A stretch of DNA of 40,561 bases from Eubacterium sp. GTDB lineage: Bacteria; Bacillota; Clostridia; Lachnospirales; Lachnospiraceae. The notes under the pieces are model-generated. The model was not told the DNA's origin, ran no database searches, and saw only the letters and a program-made list of their open reading frames with translations. Within the stretch, counting starts at the first letter, position 1. Each line of letters starts with the position of its first letter. A program made the translations under genes and the position numbers. The stretch is taken from contig JALEIY010000116.1 in the NCBI GenBank assembly GCA_022769785.1, positions 1 through 40,561 on the forward strand. Direction: 5' to 3'. Shown here one piece after another: positions 34,516-40,561 of the stretch.

Positions 34516-35895
34516 TTAACGGGCCAGAAGCTCTTCTCCGATGGTAACCACATCTCCGGCTCCCATGGTGATTAGAAGGTCATGTCCCTTCAGACTGGAT
34601 GAGAGGAACTCTTCAATCTCGGCAAAGGAAGGAAAATAATGGACATCGGTACCGGCCTCCTTCAGAAGACGGTAAATATCCATGGAAGAAACCTCTCCCG
34701 TATCGGCCTCTCTTGCGGCATAGATATCCGCCAGAACCACGTGGTCAGCGAGAGTCAGCACCTCGGCAAACTGAGAGAGAAATGCCTTGGTTCTTGTGTA
34801 AGTATGCGGCTGGAAAACAACCCAGAGCTCATCGTGAGGATATTCCCTTGCCGCTGTGAGGGTAGCGCGGATTTCTGTCGGATGATGTGCATAGTCATCG
34901 ATAACCACAACATCGCCAAGATTGCCCTTATACTCAAAACGACGATGGGTTCCGGTAAAGGAAAGGAGTCCGGAAAGAATCTGCTCCATCGGAAGTCCCA
35001 GGCTCTGCGCACAGGCAATGGCTGCCAGAGAGTTCATGATGTTGTGGCGGCCCTTGACACTGAGCTTAACGCTTCCGGCGGATTCTCCGTGAATCAGGAG
35101 GGTATAAGAGCCGTTTCCCTGTTCGTCAAATGCCACGTCGGCAGCAGAATAATCATTATCCGCGCCGAAACCGAAAGTAACGGACTTCTGGACAAGACCG
35201 GATAAAATCTCATCCGTATGCGGCATATCCCCGTTAATAATAATAAGACCGTCTTTTGCAGTCTGGGAGGCAAAAACATGGAAGGAATGCTTGATATCCT
35301 CAAGATCCTTAAAGAAATCCATATGGTCTTCTTCAATATTTAATATGATAGAATACATCGGATAAAATTCCAGGAAGCTGTTGGTATATTCACAGGCTTC
35401 AGTCAGGAATACATCCGAACGGCCAACGCGGATATTTCCCTGAATACGGTCGAGGATACCACCGACGCTGACGGTAGGGTCCAGTTCGCCCTGAAGAAGA
35501 ATGTGCGTCAGCATGGAGGTAGTAGTCGTTTTTCCGTGGGTGCCTGCAACAGCAATAGAATGAAGATAGTTTGCCATAATCTGTCCGAGCAGCGCAGCTC
35601 TTGTCATCATCGGAATTCCTTTGTTTTTCGCAGCGGCAAATTCCTCGTTGTCCTCGTGGATGGCAGCGGTATAGACAACCACATCAATATCATCAGTAAT
35701 GTTTTCCGCTTTTTGTCCGATGGCAATCTTTGCACCGTCTGCGGCGAGATGTTCAGTGATGTCAGATTTTTTCATGTCAGAACCGGATACGGTAAAACTG
35801 CGGTCCAGTAAAATCTCTGCAAGTCCGCTCATGCTGATGCCGCCAATGCCGATAAAATGAATGTGCACCGGCTTTTGAAAATCAATAATGTACAT
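34516..35895 (-). CDS. murC: UDP-N-acetylmuramate-L-alanine ligase
   Basis: MurC adds L-alanine to UDP-MurNAc, the first peptide step of peptidoglycan synthesis in the cytosol. The 459-residue protein has the N-terminal UDP-binding motif HFIGIGGISMSGLAEIL, the ATP loop AVAGTHGKTTTTSML (about 116-130), EACEYTNSFLEF, the family histidine region LNIEEDHMDFF, and IDDYAHHPTEI. The length is normal. It stands alone, not in a division-wall cluster. AAGAGGTATCAAA precedes the ATG. Confidence 0.96.
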   Translation of the reverse strand: MYIIDFQKPVHIHFIGIGGISMSGLAEILLDRSFTVSGSDMKKSDITEHLAADGAKIAIGQKAENITDDIDVVVYTAAIHEDNEEFAAAKNKGIPMMTRAALLGQIMANYLHSIAVAGTHGKTTTTSMLTHILLQGELDPTVSVGGILDRIQGNIRVGRSDVFLTEACEYTNSFLEFYPMYSIILNIEEDHMDFFKDLEDIKHSFHVFASQTAKDGLIIINGDMPHTDEILSGLVQKSVTFGFGADNDYSAADVAFDEQGNGSYTLLIHGESAGSVKLSVKGRHNIMNSLAAIACAQSLGLPMEQILSGLLSFTGTHRRFEYKGNLGDVVVIDDYAHHPTEIRATLTAAREYPHDELWVVFQPHTYTRTKAFLSQFAEVLTLADHVVLADIYAAREADTGEVSSMDIYRLLKEAGTDVHYFPSFAEIEEFLSSSLKGHDLLITMGAGDVVTIGEELLAR

Positions 35896-35963
35896 TTTGA
35901 TACCTCTTATTCTATAGAATTCATTTACAGAAAAAATGTTGTGACAGTTTCTTTTTCATCCAT

Positions 35964-35992
35964 AGTATACCGCAGCCATCGGGGAGATTCAA
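35964..35992 (-). promoter_or_regulatory. Promoter of murC
   Basis: On the minus strand TTGAAT (35987-35992), 17 bp, TATACT (35964-35969), about 70 bp before the start codon. Confidence 0.65.
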
Positions 35993-36017
35993 GGCTGCTT
36001 TTTTCAGGAGATTTACA

Positions 36018-36120
36018 TTGAAAAATGACGATTAGTGGTATAATTTCCATAAAAAAATTTCGATTCTCTTAAGTTTTTTGTGCTAAAATACTTTTATTTT
36101 ATATGCATTGATGGTATAAT
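36018..36120 (+). promoter_or_regulatory. glgC promoter region with two TATAAT boxes
   Basis: GGTATAATT occurs twice, at 36037 and 36113. The first has TTGAAA (36018) with a short 15-bp spacer; the second has only a weak -35 (TTTTAT). Either may start the glgC-glgD-spoVG transcript. Confidence 0.45.
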
Positions 36121-36152
36121 TCAGATATATGCGACAAAGGGGTGATTCTTTT

Positions 36153-37415
36153 ATGATAAAGAAAGAAATGATAGCCATGCTGCTTGCAGGCGGACAGGGC
36201 AGTAGACTGGGCGTACTTACATCAAAGCTGGCAAAACCGGCAGTAGCTTTCGGCGGAAAGTATAAAATTATTGATTTTCCACTTAGTAACTGTATTAATT
36301 CCGGAATCGACACAGTTGGTGTACTGACACAGTATCAGCCACTGCGTCTGAATCAGCATATCGGCATTGGTATTCCGTGGGACCTTGACCGTAATATCGG
36401 TGGAGTTACTGTACTTCCTCCATATGAAAAGAGTGAGAATACAGACTGGTATACCGGTACAGCCAATGCGATTTACCAGAACATGGAGTTTATGGAATAT
36501 TACAATCCGGAATACGTAATTATCCTTGGCGGTGACCATATTTACAAGATGGATTATGAGCTGATGCTCAACTTCCATAAGAAAAACAATGCAAAGATTA
36601 CACTTGCCACCTACGAAGTACCTTGGGAAGATGCCAGCCGTTTCGGTCTGGTAATTACCGATGAGAACAACCAGGTTATGGAGTTTGAGGAGAAGCCGGC
36701 TAATCCTAGAAGCAATAAAGCTTCCATGGGTATTTACATATTTAACTGGGATGTATTAAAAGAGTCTCTGGAGACACTGAAGGATCAGCCTGGCTGTGAC
36801 TTTGGTATGCATGTCATTCCGTATTGTCATGAACGCGGAGACAAGATCATGGCTTACAACTATCAGGGATACTGGAAAGATGTCGGAACCTTATCCGCAT
36901 ACTGGGAAGCCAACATGGAGCTTATTGATATTATTCCTGAATTTAACCTTTACGAAGAGTTCTGGAGAATTTATACAAAGAGCAGCGTTCTTCCGCCACA
37001 GTACTTCTCCTCAGAAGCGAAGGTGTCCGGATGTATCGTCGGAGAGGGAACAGAGATTTTCGGAGAAGTATACAGCTCCGTTATCGGTTCCGATGTCACC
37101 ATTGAAGAAGGCGCAGTTGTCAGAAATTCCATCATTATGAACGGAACAGTCGTTAAGTCCGGTGCGTTTGTGGACAAGGCAATCATCGCAGAGAATACCG
37201 TAATCGGAGAGCGTGCACAGCTCGGTGTATTCGAAGAAGCGGAAAACAAGTTCAAACCGAACGTTTACAGCGGCGGACTGGTTACCATCGGAGAAGATTC
37301 CGTGATTCCGGCAGACGTAAAGATTGGAAAGAACGTTGCCATTGTAGGTACGACAACAGCCGAGGATTATCCGGATGGAATTCTTGCCAGCGGTGAATCC
37401 ATTATCAGACAATAG
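36153..37415 (+). CDS. glgC: Glucose-1-phosphate adenylyltransferase GlgC
   Basis: GlgC makes ADP-glucose from glucose 1-phosphate and ATP, the committed step of glycogen synthesis. Of 420 residues, the catalytic domain (about 1-270) has [44 protein letters not shown] with the metal Asp, and [16 protein letters not shown]. The C-terminal part has left-handed beta-helix hexapeptides ([20 protein letters not shown]). The start at 36153 follows AAAGGGGTGATTC; the track start at 36129 overlaps that RBS. The paralogous GlgD follows after 16 bp, as in Firmicutes where the two form a mixed enzyme. Confidence 0.96.
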   Translation: MIKKEMIAMLLAGGQGSRLGVLTSKLAKPAVAFGGKYKIIDFPLSNCINSGIDTVGVLTQYQPLRLNQHIGIGIPWDLDRNIGGVTVLPPYEKSENTDWYTGTANAIYQNMEFMEYYNPEYVIILGGDHIYKMDYELMLNFHKKNNAKITLATYEVPWEDASRFGLVITDENNQVMEFEEKPANPRSNKASMGIYIFNWDVLKESLETLKDQPGCDFGMHVIPYCHERGDKIMAYNYQGYWKDVGTLSAYWEANMELIDIIPEFNLYEEFWRIYTKSSVLPPQYFSSEAKVSGCIVGEGTEIFGEVYSSVIGSDVTIEEGAVVRNSIIMNGTVVKSGAFVDKAIIAENTVIGERAQLGVFEEAENKFKPNVYSGGLVTIGEDSVIPADVKIGKNVAIVGTTTAEDYPDGILASGESIIRQ

Positions 37416-37431
37416 GGAGCAGGTGACATAG

Positions 37432-38556
37432 ATGAAGGCAATAGGTATTATTTTAGCAGGCGGTAATAACAAAAGAATTGGCAAATTATCCGACAAACGT
37501 GCAGTGTCCGCTCTGCCAATCGCGGGAAGCTACCGCGCAATAGATTTTACATTAAGTAATATGACAAATTCCAGAATTTCCAAGGTGGCAGTATTTCCAC
37601 AGTTTAATGCCCGTTCATTAAATGAGCATTTAAGCTCCAGCAAGTGGTGGGATTTCGGCCGTAAACAGGGAGGACTGTATGTATTTACTCCTACCATCAC
37701 CAAGGAAAATAATTTCTGGTATCAGGGTACTGCAGATGCGCTGTATCAGAACATCGATTTCCTGAAAAAGAGCCATGAGCCATACGTGGTTATCGCAGCA
37801 GGCGATGGCGTTTACAAGCTGGATTATGGTAAGGTTCTGGAGAAGCATATCGAGAAAAATGCGGATATCACGGTAGTATATACTACCCTTTCCGACCAGG
37901 ATGATGACCTGACAAGATTCGGTATCCTGAAGCTTGACGATGATGAAAGAATCATTGATTTCGAGGAAAAACCGCTGGTTGCACAGTCCAATAATGTATC
38001 CATCGGCGTATATGTTATCCGTAGAAGACATCTCATTGAGATTCTGGAACGCTGCGCAAAAGAAGACCGTCATGACTTTGTAAAAGACGTTCTCATCCGC
38101 TATAAAAACGTACGTAAGATTTACGGCTACAAGCTGGATACCTACTGGAGAAACATTGCAACCGTAGATTCCTATTATAAGACCAATATGGATTTCCTGA
38201 AAAAGGATGTCAGAGATTACTTCTTTAAACAGTATCCGGATGTATACTCCAAGGTAGATGACCTTCCGCCGGCAAAATACAATGCAGGTTCTGAAATTCA
38301 CAACAGTATCATCTCCTCCGGCTGTATTATCAACGGAAAAGTGGAGAACTCCATCCTGTTTAAAGACGTATACATTGGAAACAACTGTACCATTAAGAAT
38401 TCCATCATCCTCAATGATGTATATATCGGAGACGATTCCTACATTGAGAACTGTATTGTAGAAAGCAGAGATACGCTTCGTCCGGGTACAAACTATGTGG
38501 GAACCGATGGTGAAGTTAAGATTGTCGTGGAGAAAAATGTAAGATATATTCTGTAA
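37432..38556 (+). CDS. glgD: GlgD, partner subunit of ADP-glucose pyrophosphorylase
   Basis: A 374-residue paralogue of GlgC. The N-terminus [20 protein letters not shown] is altered at the catalytic loop, and the GGDH metal motif of GlgC is [10 protein letters not shown] here. [28 protein letters not shown] and beta-helix repeats remain. In Bacillus and other Firmicutes GlgD raises the activity of GlgC but is weak or inactive alone. An AGCAGGTGACATAG lies before the ATG. Confidence 0.94.
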   Translation: MKAIGIILAGGNNKRIGKLSDKRAVSALPIAGSYRAIDFTLSNMTNSRISKVAVFPQFNARSLNEHLSSSKWWDFGRKQGGLYVFTPTITKENNFWYQGTADALYQNIDFLKKSHEPYVVIAAGDGVYKLDYGKVLEKHIEKNADITVVYTTLSDQDDDLTRFGILKLDDDERIIDFEEKPLVAQSNNVSIGVYVIRRRHLIEILERCAKEDRHDFVKDVLIRYKNVRKIYGYKLDTYWRNIATVDSYYKTNMDFLKKDVRDYFFKQYPDVYSKVDDLPPAKYNAGSEIHNSIISSGCIINGKVENSILFKDVYIGNNCTIKNSIILNDVYIGDDSYIENCIVESRDTLRPGTNYVGTDGEVKIVVEKNVRYIL

Positions 38557-38576
38557 GATACATGGGAGGGGTTATG

Positions 38577-38852
38577 ATGCAGATCACAGACATACGTATC
38601 CGCAGGATAACAAAAGAAGGAAAAATGAAAGCGGTTGTATCAATTACATTTGATAACGCATTTGTCGTACACGACATAAAGATAATTGAGGGAGAAAAGG
38701 GATTGTTTATTGCAATGCCGAGCCGAAAGGCTGCAGATGGCGAATATCGTGACATCGCACATCCGATTAATTCAGAAACCCGTGATATCATACAGAACAT
38801 GACATTACAGAAATACGAAGAAGTGCTCAATGCACCGGAAGAAGAGCTGTAA
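38577..38852 (+). CDS. spoVG: SpoVG family protein
   Basis: A 91-residue regulator that begins [37 protein letters not shown], then [10 protein letters not shown] and FRDIAHPI-like [16 protein letters not shown], all family signatures. SpoVG proteins bind RNA and DNA and affect septation, sporulation and virulence genes. Two adjacent ATGs exist (38574 and 38577); the second is at the better distance from GGGAGGGG and matches the family start. It is 20 bp after glgD, so it is probably co-transcribed with glycogen synthesis. Confidence 0.95.
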   Translation: MQITDIRIRRITKEGKMKAVVSITFDNAFVVHDIKIIEGEKGLFIAMPSRKAADGEYRDIAHPINSETRDIIQNMTLQKYEEVLNAPEEEL

Positions 38853-38883
38853 TATCCGGGAAGAAAATTAAACGATTTTAAAG

Positions 38884-38947
38884 AACTGCCGTAAAAGGTG
38901 CATCAGGTCCGGGAGGACAAAAATGCATCGTATGCGGCAGTTTTTTT
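38884..38947 (+). terminator. Terminator after spoVG
   Basis: AACTGCCG pairs with CGGCAGTT followed by TTTTTTT, with an inner GGTGCAT/ATGCATC stem. Confidence 0.75.
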
Positions 38948-38982
38948 GTGAAAACCGAATAATGTACAACAGGCGGAAAACA

Positions 38983-39011
38983 TTGCTTTTTTCAATGATT
39001 TTTTGTACAAT
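38983..39011 (+). promoter_or_regulatory. Promoter of the glycerophosphotransferase gene
   Basis: TTGCTT (38983-38988), 17 bp, TACAAT (39006-39011), 68 bp before the start codon. Confidence 0.6.
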
Positions 39012-39078
39012 GATTTCTGGTAACAAAATATTGGAAATATTATAAAAAAATCATGAAAAAGAAAAAGAGATAAAGAAT

Positions 39079-40212
39079 ATGAATACCAACAGGATATTTG
39101 CACAGTGTTTTAATTTCTTTCGCCGTTTTAAGGTGAAGGAGAACCGAATAACATTAATAGAGAAGCTGGACACGGGAGGAACGGGAAGCCTTTTTTCCAT
39201 AAAAAAGGAATGTGAAAAAAGAGGGCTGCCCCTGGAATTTAATATTATCCGCCATTCCGATTACCGGGTGAGTCCGGGAAACATCGGGGGATTGATTCGT
39301 CTGTTTACGGTAAAGGCATGGCGGATGGCCACATCATCAAGAATATTTCTAAATGATAATTTTATGCCGATGGCATACATGGATATCGCGCCGGAAACCA
39401 TATGCATACAGCTCTGGCACGGCATGGGCTCCTTTAAAAAATTTGGCGGTTCCACAGAGCTGGCGCCGGAGATAAGAGAAGAACTTAAAAAAGTTAATGA
39501 AAAAGTGGACTGGATTCTCGCCGGTTCCGATAATATCCGGGGCAATTATGCCGAAGCCTTCTGTGTGCCGGAGGAAAAAATCATCAATATCGGATGTCCG
39601 CAGGCGGATTATTATTTTGAGACCCATGATGTGACCCGGAAACGGCGGGAGCTGGAAGAAAAGTATCCGAAGCTTTCCGGCCGGAAACTGGTGCTTTACG
39701 CGCCGACCTTCCGGGACGACCCGGAAAGAGATAAAGAACTGCTGACACATTTTGACTTTGCGCGTTTCGAAAAAGAATGCGGAGAAGAATACTGCCTTGC
39801 GGTGCGCCTGCATCCACAAATTCGGGGAGGAAAGGTTCCGGATTATGTGATAGACCTTACCACCTATCCAAATGTGCGGGAGCTGCTTCGAATGACCGAT
39901 GTACTCATCGCAGATTATTCTTCAATAGCCGTGGAATATGCTCTTTTGGGGCGGCCGATTCTTCTTTATGCCTTTGATAAGGAGTGGTATCTTGGCAAAG
40001 ACCGGGGCTTTTATTTTGACTATGAGAAAACGGCACCGGGGCCAATCTGTGAGACAATGGAGGCTCTTATCCGGCATCTTAAAGAGGAAGACTGGGATTT
40101 AAGTAAGGTCAGGGAATTTGCGGCCCTGCACAATGACCATTTTGATGCCGAATCCACAAAAAGAGTGGTTGACCGGTTTATTGACATGAAAAAACTTTCA
40201 GGAGGAAATAAA
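39079..40212 (+). CDS. CDP-glycerol glycerophosphotransferase family protein
   Basis: These enzymes (TagB/TagF type, glyphos_transf) transfer glycerol-phosphate units in teichoic or related surface polymer synthesis at the membrane face. About 378 residues here show CIQLWHGMGSFKKFG, ILAGSDNIRGNYAEAF, LVLYAPTFRDD, RLHPQ and VLIADYSSIAVEYALLGRPI, which is the full family motif set. The RBS is weak (AAGAGATAAAG). No stop codon separates it from pth: the ORF continues in frame through the pth RBS (encoding SGGNK) and pth itself up to 40419. Whether a fused product is made is unknown. The protein is shorter than TagF and lacks its second domain. Confidence 0.85.
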
Positions 40213-40561
40213 ATGAAAATTATCGCAGGTCTGGGCAACCCGACCGATCAGTATAAAGGAACAAGACACAATATCGGATTTATGGCCATTGATAAGCTGA
40301 GCGAGGCGTACGGTATTCCGGTGAATCAGCACAAATTTAAAGCCATGGTAGGAAGTGGTTTTGTGGAGGGACAGAGAGTTCTTTTGATGAAGCCGCTGAC
40401 ATATATGAACTTAAGCTGAGAAAGTCTGCGGGCAGCGGCAGAATTTTATAAAACAGAGATTGAAGATGTGATGGTCATTTACGACGATATCAGTTTAGAC
40501 CCGGGAATGCTGCGCATCCGGAAAAAAGGCAGTGCCGGCGGACATAACGGGATGAAAAGCA
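40213..40561 (+). pseudogene. pth: Peptidyl-tRNA hydrolase, in-frame TGA, cut by window edge
   Basis: Pth frees tRNA from peptides lost by ribosomes and is essential in most bacteria. From 40213 (after AGGAGGAAATAAA) it reads MKIIAGLGNPTDQYKGTRHN, with the Asn9 and catalytic His19 of the family, then VLLMKPLTYMNLS. At 40417-40419 a TGA stands where relatives have Gly (NLSGE). After it the frame continues perfectly: [36 protein letters not shown]-to-TGA change explains it with one base. It may be a real nonsense mutation, a read-through codon or a base error. The remaining C-terminus lies outside the window. I label it pseudogene only because of the stop. Confidence 0.85.

Noticed and set aside
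38923-39045. 40-codon ORF after GGGAGGACAAAA downstream of spoVG
   Set aside because: Although the RBS looks good, the start lies inside the spoVG terminator hairpin, and the peptide has no recognisable feature.
40417-40419. Selenocysteine or genome-wide TGA-to-glycine recoding in pth
   Set aside because: The family residue is Gly, not Cys, and other genes here (ribE, rpiA-like, methyltransferase) end normally at TGA.

Overview
The window looks like chromosome of a Gram-positive anaerobe of class Clostridia, most likely family Lachnospiraceae. This rests on the gene set: a GlgC/GlgD pair, SpoVG, a CwlD-like amidase, MecA, DnaD/DnaI-type primosome proteins, a long-form Prs and strong AGGAGG ribosome binding sites. 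The species is an inference. No rRNA, tRNA, CRISPR array, insertion sequence or prophage gene was seen. Nearly every stretch is housekeeping sequence.

Layout. 1-5.0 kb: a secreted YARHG-domain protein, then an FMN riboswitch with terminator and the riboflavin operon ribD-ribE-ribBA-ribH, then a small DUF1858 protein with its own promoter. 5.1-7.0 kb (minus strand): MecA adaptor and a CwlD-like amidase, separated by a gap with a near-consensus promoter that points at no gene. 7.3-16.3 kb: tsaC/sua5, an LMW phosphatase-like gene, two AtpI-like membrane proteins and the full F1Fo ATP synthase atpBEFHAGDC; the order resembles the Bacillus ywlC-ywlE-atp region. 16.3-21.9 kb: an RpiR regulator and a PTS IIABC-rpiA-oxidoreductase-HAD operon, with repeated operator-like motifs between them. 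22-30.7 kb: a DivIVA-like coiled-coil protein, a HAD hydrolase, an unknown protein, a methyltransferase, a large exported protein and a class A PBP. 30.8-35.9 kb (minus strand): prs, dnaC/dnaI, dnaD and murC. 36.1-40.6 kb: glgC-glgD-spoVG, a CDP-glycerol glycerophosphotransferase-like gene, and pth cut by the window edge.

The most unusual observations are these. (1) pth has an in-frame TGA where the family has glycine, with perfect coding continuation after it, and it is also read in frame from the preceding transferase gene. (2) There is a cluster of about nine DnaA-box matches, including two identical tandem pairs, upstream of dnaD-dnaC. (3) The RibB half of RibBA has lost nearly all known catalytic residues while the RibA half is intact. 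(4) The LMW phosphatase-like protein in the ywlE position has lost its nucleophilic cysteine. (5) A candidate structured RNA lies behind an orphan promoter near 6.2 kb. (6) Operator-like repeats sit on the PTS operon promoter. (7) ATP synthase subunit c carries a Na+-type ligand set.

How the parts fit: riboflavin synthesis is controlled by FMN through the riboswitch. The atp locus makes the membrane ATPase. The RpiR/PTS cluster probably takes up and phosphorylates one sugar, then isomerises and oxidises or reduces it. The rest serves cell wall synthesis (murC, PBP, amidase), replication start (dnaD, dnaC), nucleotide supply (prs) and glycogen storage (glgCD).
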